A stretch of DNA of 64,000 nucleotides from Roseateles_E cavernae (GTDB taxonomy: Bacteria; Pseudomonadota; Gammaproteobacteria; Burkholderiales; Burkholderiaceae_C). The notes beneath the pieces were generated by a model. It was not told the origin of the DNA, ran no database searches, and saw nothing but the letters and a program-made list of their open reading frames with translations. A program made the position numbers and the translations under genes. Where the stretch lies: contig NZ_JBDPLH010000002.1 of NCBI RefSeq assembly GCF_040187885.1, positions 1 through 64,000 of the forward strand, written 5' to 3'. Shown here piece by piece: positions 51,818-60,644 of this stretch (positions within the stretch are counted from its first letter, which is position 1; each line of letters opens with the position of its first letter).

Positions 51818-53182
51818 GCGGGAGGCCGGCGCGAACACCAGCGTGATACCCAGGCCGCGGCCGCCGAGTCCGGTGCCCAGGCTGATGGTCGCGCGATGGC
51901 GCGCCGCCACCTGCTCGACGATGGCCAGGCCCAGGCCGCTGCCGGGCTGGTCCTGGCCGGGCAGGCGGTAGAAGCGCTCGAACACCTTGGCGTGCAGGGC
52001 CGGTGGTATGCCCGGCCCGTCGTCGCTGACGCTGAGCTGCCAGCCCTCGGCCTCGCTGCCGTCCAGGCGCAGCAGCACCTGGGCGGCGCCGTACTTGATC
52101 GCGTTGTCGATCAGGTTGTCGAGCAGCGAGGCCATGCCCTCGCGGGCCAGCTGCAGCCAGGCCTCGTCCGGCCCCTGCAGCTCCAGCTCGACGCCTTGGC
52201 GATGCGCCAGCGGCGCCAGCAGCGCCAGCCGGTCGCGCAGCAAGGCGGCGAGATCCTGGCGGCTCAGCGCATTGCCCTCGGTCTCGGACTCGGCGCCGGA
52301 GCGCATCAGCGACAGCAGCTGGTGCACCGTGTGCGTGATGCGCTGCACGCCTTCGTGCAGGCCATCACGGGCCTGGGCGGCGGCCGGCGCGGCGCGCAAC
52401 AGGCGGTCGGCATTGACCTCGATCACGGCCAGCGGGGTCTTCAGCTCATGGGCCGCATCCACGAGAAACTCACGCTCGCGCGACAGGCGGCGCGAGAGTC
52501 GCGCCATCAGCCGGTTCACCGCGTCGACCACCGGGGCCAGCTCGGCATAGGGCGTGTCGGGCAGCGGTGCCAGGTCCTTGGCGTCGCGGCGCTCGATCTG
52601 GCGGCCGATGGCGCGCAGGGGCCGCAGACCCTGGCGCAGGATCAGCCAGGCCGGCAGCAGCAGCAGCGGCAGGCTCATCAGCAGCGGGCGGGTGTAGTGC
52701 ACCATGCCGGCATTGCTGAAATGCCAGGTGCCCGGCCGCTCCTGCCAGCGCCGGATCACCACGCGGTCATCATCGCTGCGCACCTGGACATAGCTCCAGC
52801 CGCGGTCGGGCGGCAGCGTGGGCGGTGGGGTCAGCTCGGCCGGCTGCGCGCTGCGCAGCGGCGGGCTGCAGGCATAGACCTGGCGGCCATCGACCCACAT
52901 CTGCAGATGGATCCATGGCGCGCTATAGCCCAGCGTCCACCAGTACTGGTGACGCAGCTGCTCCTGGGTTTCTATGGCCTGGGCCAGTTGCTGGGGCCGG
53001 TCGCGCAGCGACTCGGCCAGCAGCAGCAGGCCGCGGGCGCGGCTGTCGTTCTCTGCCTTGGAGTAGCGCTGCTGCAGCACCTTGACCTCGTAGACCTCGA
53101 AGGCGATCAGCAGGCACCAGGCCAGCAGCAGCACCAGGGCAAATCCCGTGAGCATGCGCCCCAGCAGGGTGCGGCGCTTCAT
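51761..53182 (-). CDS. Sensor histidine kinase HK3
   Basis: A 473-residue inner-membrane kinase paralogous to HK2. First helix LTGFALVLLLAWCLLIAFEV, periplasmic part of about 130 residues that ends GTWHFSNAGMVHYTRPLL (compare GDWHFSVKGFSYYARPLL in HK2), second helix LLMSLPLLLLPAWLILRQG, HisKA FLVDAAHELKTPLAVIEVNA and HATPase LLDNLIDNAIKYG, DDGPGIPP, GSGLGLAIVEQ. A 20-residue C-terminal tail runs into the convergent GntR gene. Its ATG overlaps the RR3 stop by 4 bp. Confidence 0.93.
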   Translation of the reverse strand: MKRRTLLGRMLTGFALVLLLAWCLLIAFEVYEVKVLQQRYSKAENDSRARGLLLLAESLRDRPQQLAQAIETQEQLRHQYWWTLGYSAPWIHLQMWVDGRQVYACSPPLRSAQPAELTPPPTLPPDRGWSYVQVRSDDDRVVIRRWQERPGTWHFSNAGMVHYTRPLLMSLPLLLLPAWLILRQGLRPLRAIGRQIERRDAKDLAPLPDTPYAELAPVVDAVNRLMARLSRRLSREREFLVDAAHELKTPLAVIEVNADRLLRAAPAAAQARDGLHEGVQRITHTVHQLLSLMRSGAESETEGNALSRQDLAALLRDRLALLAPLAHRQGVELELQGPDEAWLQLAREGMASLLDNLIDNAIKYGAAQVLLRLDGSEAEGWQLSVSDDGPGIPPALHAKVFERFYRLPGQDQPGSGLGLAIVEQVAARHRATISLGTGLGGRGLGITLVFAPASRSAQLHHQAGLVRKPVAVA

Positions 53183-53844
53183 GGGCCGCTCTCGACCACG
53201 AAGCCGATGCCGCGCACGGTGCGCACATAGCCTTCGCCGAGCTTTTTGCGCAGATTGAAGATATGCACGTCCAGCGCCTGACCCTCGCTGTGCGGCAGCG
53301 CGCGGGCCTCCAGCTCGCGCCGGGTCAGCACCCGGTCGGGGTAGCGCATCAGGGTCTGCAGCAGCATGAACTCGGTGCGCGACAGATGCACGGTCTCGCC
53401 GGCGCGGGTCAGCATCATGCGGCCCTCGTCGAGCACCAGATCCTTGCAGGCCCAGCGGCTGCCGGCGTCGCCGTCGCTCCAGCGCCCGGCGCGGCGCGCC
53501 ACCGCGCGCAGCCGGGCCAGCAGCTCGGGGATCACAAAGGGCTTGATCACATAGTCGTCGGCACCCATGTCCAGGCCGTTGAGCCGGTCCTCGACGCCGT
53601 CGCGCGCGGTGATCACCAGGATGGGCACCTGCTTGCCCTGGGCGCGCAGCCGCCGCAGCAGCTCAAGCCCGTCGCCATCGGGCAGGCCCAGGTCCAGCAG
53701 CAGTGCGTCGAAGGGCTCGTCCTGCACCCAGTGCCGGGCATCGACGCTGCGCCGAACCCATACCACTTCGTGACCGGATTCCTGCAGCGCGGCCTGCAGG
53801 GCGCGCCCCAGCGCCAGATCATCCTCGACCAGACATACCCTCAT
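53179..53844 (-). CDS. OmpR-family response regulator RR3
   Basis: A 221-residue paralogue of RR1 and RR2. MRVCLVEDDLALGRALQAAL, phospho-Asp in LLDLGLPDGDG, DYVIKPFVIPELLARLRAV (VIP where the others have ASA), and the winged helix LSRTEFMLLQTLM, DVHIFNLRKKLGEGYVRT, VRGIGFVVE. It is coupled to HK3 and divergent from TBDR3, with a repeat box between. The DNA-recognition helix region (LDVHIFNLRKK) is identical in all three regulators, so they may bind the same boxes. Confidence 0.94.
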   Translation of the reverse strand: MRVCLVEDDLALGRALQAALQESGHEVVWVRRSVDARHWVQDEPFDALLLDLGLPDGDGLELLRRLRAQGKQVPILVITARDGVEDRLNGLDMGADDYVIKPFVIPELLARLRAVARRAGRWSDGDAGSRWACKDLVLDEGRMMLTRAGETVHLSRTEFMLLQTLMRYPDRVLTRRELEARALPHSEGQALDVHIFNLRKKLGEGYVRTVRGIGFVVESGP

Positions 53845-53866
53845 GCCAACACTGTAGTCGAAGCCT

Positions 53867-53895
53867 CTTAAGGCGCCATTAAGGCGATGCTCAAG
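53867..53895. promoter_or_regulatory. CTTAA-type repeat box 4
   Basis: CTTAAG-N5-ATTAAG (11-bp period) is followed by CTCAAG at 53890-53895; read on the minus strand this is CTTGAG-N6-CTTAAT-N5-CTTAAG. It begins 23 bp upstream of the RR3 start. Orientation is opposite to the other boxes and one spacer is a base longer. Confidence 0.55.
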
Positions 53896-54040
53896 AAGCC
53901 TGAAAACTGGCTGGCGATATTGCTACCACTTCAAAACCAGTTGTCGTCCGGTACGCATGCCGGTCGCTGCCGGGTTTGCAGTCAGCCTCGCAAGGCCTCG
54001 CCGCCTTCGTCCCGCCATCCCACAAGAGAACACAAAACCG

Positions 54041-56764
54041 ATGAGACACGCTACGGCCCCCCACAAACTCGCCCCCCACACACCCGCGCTGACGCCGCTG
54101 GCCCTGGCCGCCTGCCTGGCCCTGGGCACGGGCGCCGCGCAGGCGCAGCCATCGCCACCGGCGGCCAAGCCGACCGCGCTGGATGCGGTGGTCGTGACCG
54201 GCATCCGCGCCGCGCTCGAGCAGGCCCTGAACCAGAAGCGCCAGGCCGATGGTCTGGTCGAGGTGGTGACGGCCGAAGACGTGGGCAAGATGCCCGACAA
54301 GAACGTCGCCGACTCGATCCAGCGCCTGCCCGGCATCAATATCAGCTCGGCCGCCGGCGGCGAGGGCGGCTTCGACGAGAACGACCGCGTCAGCATCCGC
54401 GGCACCACGCCGACGCTGACCCAGACCCTGATCAACGGCCACGCCATCGGCACTGGGGACTGGTTCATCCTGAACCAGTTCGGCTCGGTGGGGCGCAGCG
54501 CCAGCTTCTCGCTGCTGCCCTCCGAGCTGGTCGGCAAGGTCACGGTGCACAAGAGCGCGCGCGCCGACCTGATCGAGGGCGGCACCGCCGGCACCGTCAA
54601 TGTCGAGACCCGCAAGCCGCTGGAGTTCAAGAAGGCGCTGACCGTGTTCGCTTCGGCCCAGGCCGTGCACTCGGACAAGGCCGGCAAGACCGATCCGCAG
54701 CTGGCCGCGCTGGTGAACATCAAGAACGCGGCCGGCGATCTGGGGGCGCTGTTCCAGATCTTCTCGCAGACCCGCCATGTGCGCCGCGACGGCCAGGAGA
54801 TCCTGGGCTATGCCACCCTCGACGGCAGCGCCTGGGGCCACCAGCATGTGCTGGCCAGCAAGCCCGATCTGAAGGGCGTCAGCTACCCGACCATGATCGG
54901 CTCCAGCCTGTTCCAGCAGGAACGCAAGCGCCAGGGCGGCGCCTTCGAGCTGCAGGGCAAGCTGGGCCGCGACCTGGTCCTGGGCCTGAACGGTTTCTAC
55001 TCCAAGCTCGACGCGGCCAATTACAACGTCAACTACCTGGCCCGCCCGGACCGCCTGTTCGACGGCCGCGCGCCCGACCCGAACACCCCCGGCGACACGG
55101 GCGTCAACGGCCTGGCGCCGTCCAAGTACGTGGTCAGCAACGGCCTGCTCAGCAGCGCCAGCTGGGACAAGACGGCGCTGGCGGTGGCCGAGGTCGACAG
55201 CATCTACCGCCCCGGCTCCAAGGCCGAGAGCTCCTATCTGAACCTGGACGGCAAATATCAGTTCAGCGATGCGCTGGTCCTGACGGCGCAACTGGGCCGC
55301 ACCCGTGGCGTCGGCGAGACCGCCGAGGAGCACGCCTACGCCGCCGACCTGGCCAACTCGGGCCTGGGCTATGGCTTGAACGGCATGAAGCCGGCCCATG
55401 TCGAGTTTCCGGGCGCCAACCCGGCCGACTTCAAACAGACCGGTTTCAACTGGCTGTGGGGCCGCCAGAGCAAGTCGCTGGACAGCGAGAGCTATGGCCA
55501 GATCGATGCCGACTGGACGCTGGACCGCGGCGTGCTGGAGTCGGTCAAGTTCGGTGCCCGCTTTGCCTCGCATGAGCGCGATGTCAAAGTGCCCATCCAG
55601 GCGCGCCCCTCGCTGACGGGCGTCAAGGGGGCTCCCGGCTGGTCGGGCGGCAAATACCCCGGCGACTTCGGCGGCGGCCTGGGAGGCCCTGTGCTGAAGG
55701 ACTTGTGGCTGCTCGACCCTGCGGCCATCCGCGACTGGTCGCTGGCCAACCGCTATGCCGACCCGGTGGTGCGCCACGAATGGCCGGCCGAGTTCGAGCT
55801 CAAGGAAGACACCCGGGCCGGCTATCTGATGGCCCAGCTCTCGGGTAGGGGCTGGCGCGGCAATGTGGGCCTGCGCGTCGTCAAGACCACGCAGGAGACG
55901 CTGATCAATGTGGCCGGCGGCGCCAAGCCCATCGTGGGCTCGGCCTGGGGCAAGTACAGCCAGGTCCGCAGCGAGCGCAGCTACACCGACTACCTGCCCA
56001 GCGCCAGCCTGCGCTACGAGCTGGACCGCAATCTGCTGCTGCGCGCCTCGGCCTCGCGCACGATGACGCGGCCCGACTTCAGTGCCCTGGGCGGCTCTGT
56101 CGGTCTGAACGACGACACGCTGACGGCCTCGGGCGGCAATCCGCAGCTCAACCCGGTGCGCTCCAACAACTTCGATCTGTCGGCCGAGTGGTATTTCGCG
56201 CCGCGCTCGCTGCTGTCGGCCGGCGTCTTCTATATGGACATGGGCTCCTACGTCAGCTACGGCAGCTACAAGGCCGACTTCTTCAACGACAAGCAGGGTG
56301 TGGTGCGCAGCTACACGGTGACCGCGCCCATCACTGTGTCGGCCAAGAACAAGGGCCTGGAGCTGGCCGTGCAGGCGCCGCTGTTCGGCAACTTCGGCGG
56401 CAATGCCAACTACACCTATGCCGACGGCGAGGACAGCGCCGGCCAGGACCTGGTCGGCGCCTCCAAGCACAGCTACAACCTGGGCGCCTACTATGAAGAC
56501 GTCCGATGGAATGCGCGGCTGAACTACACCTACCGCAGCTCATTCCTGGCCGGCATCGACCGCAGCTTCGCCCAGCATATGGACGCCAGCGGCACCCTGT
56601 CCGCCTCGCTGAGCTACAAGTTCAGCGATCAGCTGAGCTTCACGTTTGACGCCCTCAATCTGAACAACCCGACGCTGAAGTACTACGGCAACAACAAGAA
56701 CCAGCTGCGTTCGCTGTACAACAGCGGCCGGCAGTTCTACTTCGGCGTGCGGGCGCAGTTCTGA
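54041..56764 (+). CDS. TonB-dependent receptor TBDR3 (Xanthomonas/Caulobacter type)
   Basis: A 907-residue outer-membrane receptor of a different subfamily from TBDR1 and TBDR2. Signal peptide ending GTGAAQAQP, TonB box-like LDAVVVTGIRAALEQAL, plug with VEVVTAEDVGKMPDKNVADS, IQRLPGINIS, VSIRGTTPTLTQTLING and SLLPSELVGKVTVHKSARAD, and barrel ending GRQFYFGVRAQF. The pattern 'VTAEDIGKMPDKNVAESLQRLPG' is that of TonB receptors in carbohydrate-utilisation loci of Xanthomonads and Caulobacters. No glycosidase accompanies it. It is divergent from RR3-HK3, which likely control it. Confidence 0.93.
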   Translation: MRHATAPHKLAPHTPALTPLALAACLALGTGAAQAQPSPPAAKPTALDAVVVTGIRAALEQALNQKRQADGLVEVVTAEDVGKMPDKNVADSIQRLPGINISSAAGGEGGFDENDRVSIRGTTPTLTQTLINGHAIGTGDWFILNQFGSVGRSASFSLLPSELVGKVTVHKSARADLIEGGTAGTVNVETRKPLEFKKALTVFASAQAVHSDKAGKTDPQLAALVNIKNAAGDLGALFQIFSQTRHVRRDGQEILGYATLDGSAWGHQHVLASKPDLKGVSYPTMIGSSLFQQERKRQGGAFELQGKLGRDLVLGLNGFYSKLDAANYNVNYLARPDRLFDGRAPDPNTPGDTGVNGLAPSKYVVSNGLLSSASWDKTALAVAEVDSIYRPGSKAESSYLNLDGKYQFSDALVLTAQLGRTRGVGETAEEHAYAADLANSGLGYGLNGMKPAHVEFPGANPADFKQTGFNWLWGRQSKSLDSESYGQIDADWTLDRGVLESVKFGARFASHERDVKVPIQARPSLTGVKGAPGWSGGKYPGDFGGGLGGPVLKDLWLLDPAAIRDWSLANRYADPVVRHEWPAEFELKEDTRAGYLMAQLSGRGWRGNVGLRVVKTTQETLINVAGGAKPIVGSAWGKYSQVRSERSYTDYLPSASLRYELDRNLLLRASASRTMTRPDFSALGGSVGLNDDTLTASGGNPQLNPVRSNNFDLSAEWYFAPRSLLSAGVFYMDMGSYVSYGSYKADFFNDKQGVVRSYTVTAPITVSAKNKGLELAVQAPLFGNFGGNANYTYADGEDSAGQDLVGASKHSYNLGAYYEDVRWNARLNYTYRSSFLAGIDRSFAQHMDASGTLSASLSYKFSDQLSFTFDALNLNNPTLKYYGNNKNQLRSLYNSGRQFYFGVRAQF

Positions 56765-56771
56765 TCGGTGC

Positions 56772-57674
56772 TCAGGCGCGGTGGCGACGCCGCGCCAGCC
56801 CGGCCAGCAGCGCCAGGCCGCTCAGCATCAGCGCGTAAGTGCCGGGCTCGGGCACGGCGGCGGTCGGCGCGACCATCGCGATGCCGCCGCCGAAGCTCAG
56901 GCCGTTGCGGCCCACCGGCAGGTCGGGGTCGCCGATCTGCGGCGGCAGCGGGTTGATGATGATGTTGTCTGTGCCCATGCGTGTCACCAGGGTCCAGGCC
57001 GCCTGGTCCGGGCCCAGCATCTTGCCGGCCTCGGCCTCGAAGCCGAAGCCCATGCCGGCGCAGCCCTCGTTCCACAGCAGCAGCCCGCACTGGGTGCCGC
57101 CGAACTTGGCGCTGGCGTCGGGGTTGGCCATGTTCTCGATCAGCGAGTCGCGGTTCAGCCAGGTGGTCGGCGCGATCGCGCTATTGGCCATGTGCTCGGC
57201 CGGGTCAGCCACGCCGTCGGTGTTCACATACCACTGCAGGATGCGGTAGGGCGAATCGAAGCTGGCGTCGCCGGTGGTGTTGACCCAGGCGCCGGGCTGC
57301 TGGCTGGGATCGATGAAGCGGTAAGACCAGCCGTCCGGCTGGAAGATGGTGTCCTGCTTGATTGCGCTCAGTGCGAACGGGGTCAGGATGGGCGCTTCAT
57401 AGGTGCGCAGCATCGGCATGTCGCTGCGCCAGTCGCGCTTCCAGCTATTGGGGCCAGTCTGGCTCCATTGCTCCTGGAAGGCCTCGGTGCCCAGATTGAT
57501 CACCGCGTACTGGAACAGCTTGGTGCTGGCGCTCAGGTCTTCGGTGAACCAGGCGGTGGCGTAGTCCTGGGTGTAGGGGCCGGGGGTGGGGAAGAGTTCG
57601 GCCGGGTTGGCCAGCGCGGCGCCGCCGCAGACGCTCAGGCCGAGCACGGCCGTCTTCAGGAACGAGGTTTTCAT
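56772..57674 (-). CDS. PEP-CTERM sorted exported protein
   Basis: A 300-residue exported protein: signal peptide MKTSFLKTAVLGLSVCGGAA cut near LANPAE, a 250-residue extracellular part of unrecognised fold, and a C-terminal sorting signal VPEPGTYALMLSGLALLAGL followed by RRRHRA. PEP-CTERM proteins are processed by exosortase (EpsH/XrtA-type) and placed outside, often with exopolysaccharide. No exosortase gene is in this window. ATG 57674 has no strong ribosome site. It is convergent with TBDR3, 7 bp apart, and lies 75 bp downstream of creA. Confidence 0.88.
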   Translation of the reverse strand: MKTSFLKTAVLGLSVCGGAALANPAELFPTPGPYTQDYATAWFTEDLSASTKLFQYAVINLGTEAFQEQWSQTGPNSWKRDWRSDMPMLRTYEAPILTPFALSAIKQDTIFQPDGWSYRFIDPSQQPGAWVNTTGDASFDSPYRILQWYVNTDGVADPAEHMANSAIAPTTWLNRDSLIENMANPDASAKFGGTQCGLLLWNEGCAGMGFGFEAEAGKMLGPDQAAWTLVTRMGTDNIIINPLPPQIGDPDLPVGRNGLSFGGGIAMVAPTAAVPEPGTYALMLSGLALLAGLARRRHRA

Positions 57675-57749
57675 TGGATGGGGGCAAGATTTGACCCCCG
57701 GCATTCTGTCCGGCCCCGCTCCGATTGCAGCCCCCCACTCTTGGGGGTG

Positions 57750-58220
57750 TCAGCGCATCGGTATCGGCGTGGCCCGGTCCACCGGCACGGCGGTGACGCT
57801 GTTCTGCGGCGAGCCCTCGATGACCCGGTCCGAGTAGGTCAGATAGACCAGGGTGTTGCGCTTGGCGTCAACCATGCGGACGATGCGCAGCTTCTTGAAC
57901 ACCAGCGAGATGCGCTCGTTGAACACCTCCTCCTGCTGCGCCAGCGGCTTGGCGATGCTGATCGGGCCGACCTGGCGGCAGGCGATCGAGGCCTCGGCCT
58001 TGTCCTCGGCCAGGCCCAGCGCGCCCTTGATGCCGCCGGTCTTGGCGCGCGAGACATAGCAGGCCACACCTGACACCTTGGGATCGTCATAGGCATCGAC
58101 GACGATCTTGTGATCCGGCCCGAGGAACTTGAACACCGTGTCCACCTCGCCCACCGGCTCGGCCCGCACGCAGGCGGCCAGCGCCGCCAGTCCCAGCAGG
58201 GACAGCCATACCTTCTTCAT
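57750..58220 (-). CDS. creA: CreA family protein
   Basis: A 156-residue exported protein: signal peptide MKKVWLSLLGLAALAACVRA, then the CreA pattern VGEVDTVFKFLGPDHKIVVD, DPKVSGVACYVSRAKTGGIK then GALGLAEDKAEASIACRQVG and TLVYLTYSDRVIEGSPQNSV. CreA is widespread and uncharacterised in biochemistry. AAGGAG precedes ATG 58220. The rest of the cre operon (creBCD) is absent. Confidence 0.93.
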   Translation of the reverse strand: MKKVWLSLLGLAALAACVRAEPVGEVDTVFKFLGPDHKIVVDAYDDPKVSGVACYVSRAKTGGIKGALGLAEDKAEASIACRQVGPISIAKPLAQQEEVFNERISLVFKKLRIVRMVDAKRNTLVYLTYSDRVIEGSPQNSVTAVPVDRATPIPMR

Positions 58221-58250
58221 CTCGGAAGCTCCTTGTTGTCAAGACGTTCT

Positions 58251-58670
58251 TCAGTGGGCAAGACCCGGCCCCTTGAGTTCGATCTGGTTGCCATCCGGGT
58301 CGGCCAGATAGAGCGAGGGGCCGTCGCCCTCGGCGCCGAAGTTGATCTGGGCCGCGGCGCTGCGCGGCAAGCCGTGGGCGAGCAGGTGCTCGATGATGGC
58401 CGCCTCGTCGAAGGGCTCGATGCGCAGGCAGACATGGTCCATATTGCGGCCTTGCTCGGCCGCGGCGGCGCCGCCCTTGCGACCGAGCGGGCCGTCGACC
58501 GAGATCAGATCGATCAGCGAGCTGCCGGCACGCAGATGCACCAGGCCCAGATCATCCCTCCGCCTGAGCACCTCGCAGGCCAGCAGCTCGGCATAGAAGC
58601 GGATCGAGCGTTCCAGGTCCTGGACACGCAGCACGATATGGTCGATGCGTTGCACTGAAAACGGCGGCAC
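58251..58670 (-). CDS. VOC family protein (glyoxalase/dioxygenase-like) A
   Basis: A 139-residue vicinal-oxygen-chelate protein: VQRIDHIVLRVQDLERSIRF, YAELLACEVLRRRDDLGLVH, NMDHVCLRIEPFDEAAI and LYLADPDGNQIELKGPG. A His near the start (IDHI) and a Glu near the end (IELKG) are possible metal ligands. GTG 58670 is preferred, with GGGAG 6 bp upstream; open codons upstream lack family similarity. Substrate unknown; relatives include glyoxalase I and fosfomycin-type enzymes. Confidence 0.87.
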   Translation of the reverse strand: MPPFSVQRIDHIVLRVQDLERSIRFYAELLACEVLRRRDDLGLVHLRAGSSLIDLISVDGPLGRKGGAAAAEQGRNMDHVCLRIEPFDEAAIIEHLLAHGLPRSAAAQINFGAEGDGPSLYLADPDGNQIELKGPGLAH

Positions 58671-58809
58671 GGCGGCTCCCTCGTGGTTTGTCGATGCGGC
58701 ATTGTGGACGAGCTCGCAGGGCTTTGTATGAATCTGAAAATGGGTTCTTGTCCTACAGCCGACCCCAGGGGCGAGCGCCATACTGGCGGCCATCAAATGG
58801 AGTTCTGTG

Positions 58810-59019
58810 ATGGAGATTGACGAGAGCTTGATGGAGCGATACCGACGGCTGCAGCAAGACCTGGCACGCGCCTACCGCGACCTGCCATGGCAGAGCAGCC
58901 GGATCGACCGCATCGCCGACGAACTGCAGGCCACCGAGCAGGCCCTGGCGCAGCGGCCCTGCGCCCACCTGCCGCCGCCTGACACCCGCCAATCCAAAGC
59001 CTGGAGCCATTGCCCATGA
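58810..59019 (+). CDS. Small helical protein coupled to the OmpA-like gene
   Basis: A 69-residue charged protein, mostly predicted helix (ESLMERYRRLQQDLARAYRD, IDRIADELQATEQALAQ), of unknown function. GGAG lies about 7 bp before ATG 58810, and its TGA overlaps the next ATG as ATGA. Codon use matches neighbours. The overlap argues that it is translated, perhaps to couple the lipoprotein. Confidence 0.65.
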   Translation: MEIDESLMERYRRLQQDLARAYRDLPWQSSRIDRIADELQATEQALAQRPCAHLPPPDTRQSKAWSHCP

Positions 59020-59681
59020 AGTCCATCCTCCGTCCCTCGTTCCGCCGCCCCGCCTTGATGACGGCCACGCTGTCCCTTGCCTTGCTGGCCGCCGGCTGCG
59101 CCTCGATGAGCGAGCGTGAGCAGGGCACGGCTAAGGGGGCGGCGGTCGGTGCCGTGGCCGGCGCCATCCTGGGCTCGGCCACCGGTGGCAAGGCCGGGCA
59201 GAGCGCGGTGATCGGCGGCGCCATCGGCGCGGTGGCCGGCAACCTCTGGTCCAAGCATCTGGAAGACAAGCGCAAGGCCCTGGCCACGGCCAGCGCCGGC
59301 ACCGGCATCGAGGTCGACCGCACCGCCGACAACCAGCTCAAGCTCAATGTGCCCAGCGACTTCTCCTTCGATGTCGGCCGCGCCGACATCAAGCCACAGA
59401 TGCGCCCGGTGCTCGATGAGATCGGCCGCAACCTCGACCCCAAGGTGCGGGTGACCGTGGTCGGCCATACCGACAGCACCGGCAGCGACGCGATCAACGA
59501 ACCGCTGGCCATGGACCGTGCCGAATCGGTGCGCGACTACCTGGCCAACCGTGGCGTCAGCCGCAGCCGCATGGCGGTCGAAGGCCGGGGTGCCCGCGAG
59601 CCGGTCGCCAGCAATGCCAACGATACCGGTCGCGCGCAGAACCGCCGCGTCGAGATCTTCCTGGCCGAGCCGGCGAGCTAA
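59016..59681 (+). CDS. OmpA-family lipoprotein (YiaD-like)
   Basis: A 221-residue outer-membrane lipoprotein. Lipobox ALLAAGC, then a glycine-zipper segment (GAAVGAVAGAILGSATGGKA, IGGAIGAVAGN), a short linker and the OmpA C-terminal peptidoglycan-binding domain: FSFDVGRADIKPQMRPVLDE, VTVVGHTDSTGSDAINE, LAMDRAESVRDYL and NRRVEIFL. The conserved Asp and Arg that hold diaminopimelate are present. It anchors the outer membrane to the wall. ATG 59016 overlaps the previous stop. Confidence 0.94.
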   Translation: MKSILRPSFRRPALMTATLSLALLAAGCASMSEREQGTAKGAAVGAVAGAILGSATGGKAGQSAVIGGAIGAVAGNLWSKHLEDKRKALATASAGTGIEVDRTADNQLKLNVPSDFSFDVGRADIKPQMRPVLDEIGRNLDPKVRVTVVGHTDSTGSDAINEPLAMDRAESVRDYLANRGVSRSRMAVEGRGAREPVASNANDTGRAQNRRVEIFLAEPAS

Positions 59682-59722
59682 TCGCTCTTATCGCCGGATT
59701 CAAGGATCTGCGTGTCTCGGCC

Positions 59723-60046
59723 TCAATCCATCGGATGGCTGTCGACCTCGCTGAGGTGCAACTCGGGCCGGATGTCGGTGTAGTTCGGCAGATCGGCCAG
59801 CAGGGCGGCGCCGGCCTGTTGCAGCGCGGCCTGGGCGGCGGCCAGCGTGGCGAAGCAGGCGTTGGAGGTGGCGATGATCTGGCCCGGTGCCAGCGGGTGG
59901 GCGGACCGGGTCAGGTCGCTCTCCAGCCGCTGCAAGCCCAGCGGCCGCAGCAGTTCGCGGGTGAGTCGCATATGTTCGGTCTGGTAGTAGGCGTGATCGA
60001 AACGTGCGCCCTCGAACCATCGGTAGTTGCCGCTGATCTTGACCAT
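59723..60046 (-). CDS. EthD-domain protein
   Basis: A 107-residue dimeric alpha/beta-barrel type protein: KISGNYRWFEGARFDHAYYQ, TEHMRLTRELLRPLGL, and a final LPNYTDIRPELHLSEV. This is the EthD fold, related to ABM proteins. EthD of Rhodococcus is needed for ether degradation but most members have unknown roles. GAGGA lies 8 bp before ATG 60046. Confidence 0.88.
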   Translation of the reverse strand: MVKISGNYRWFEGARFDHAYYQTEHMRLTRELLRPLGLQRLESDLTRSAHPLAPGQIIATSNACFATLAAAQAALQQAGAALLADLPNYTDIRPELHLSEVDSHPMD

Positions 60047-60166
60047 CGGTGCAGTCCTCGCTGTTATGTCTTGACCGGCTTGTCGAGACCGGCCAGCGCC
60101 GAGGCTAGCAGCCGCTGCTGCGAGCGCCTGGCGCCCAGGTGACAGCGCTGGCCATCGGAACCGGAC

Positions 60167-60562
60167 TCAGGGCAGGTGCTGGCGCAGCTGCAGCACATTG
60201 CCCTCGGGATCGAGTCCGTCGCAGACGCGGGTGCCACGAATCAGCCAGCCCCGCTCATCCGCGACGATGTCGCCACCCAGGCGCTGGGCCGTTTCTCGGG
60301 CGGCCTGCAGGCTCTCGACATTGAAGAACAGCTTGATCGGCGTCTCGCTGCGCCGCTCGGGCGGTGTCGTGATCACGATGCCGGCCGCGATGCGGGCCGG
60401 AATGGCGTGCATCACCAGCTCGAAGCCAGGCCCTGCGAGCAGCACATGGTCGGCCGCCTCCTGCTGCCGGCTCAGCCCGATCACCTGTTCGTAGAACCGT
60501 GTCAGACGCTGCAGGTCTTTGGCGAATATCACGGCGCCGAAGGGTGCTTGGGGTTCGGACAT
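60167..60562 (-). CDS. VOC family protein B
   Basis: A 131-residue vicinal-oxygen-chelate protein: FGAVIFAKDLQRLTRFYEQV, IGLSRQQEAADHVLLAGPGF, TPIKLFFNVESLQAARE and VCDGLDPEGNVLQLRQH. ATG 60562 has GGAGG 6 bp upstream. The usual metal Glu at the end is replaced by Gln (VLQLR), so it may be a non-metal binder. Substrate unknown; it is not closely similar to the VOC at 58251. Confidence 0.87.
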   Translation of the reverse strand: MSEPQAPFGAVIFAKDLQRLTRFYEQVIGLSRQQEAADHVLLAGPGFELVMHAIPARIAAGIVITTPPERRSETPIKLFFNVESLQAARETAQRLGGDIVADERGWLIRGTRVCDGLDPEGNVLQLRQHLP

Positions 60563-60644
60563 GGAGACCTCCGTTTCTTGAGAAAAACTCTTTATGTGTT
60601 TTGCAATCCGGTTTACCGGGCAAGCAGGGCGGAGCGCCGAGCGC

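Noticed and set aside
57728..57746. Hairpin CCCCCA-CTCT-TGGGGG between creA and the PEP-CTERM gene as a terminator
   Set aside because: No T run on either side, and the minus-strand reading continues into the next gene; it may be an attenuator at most.
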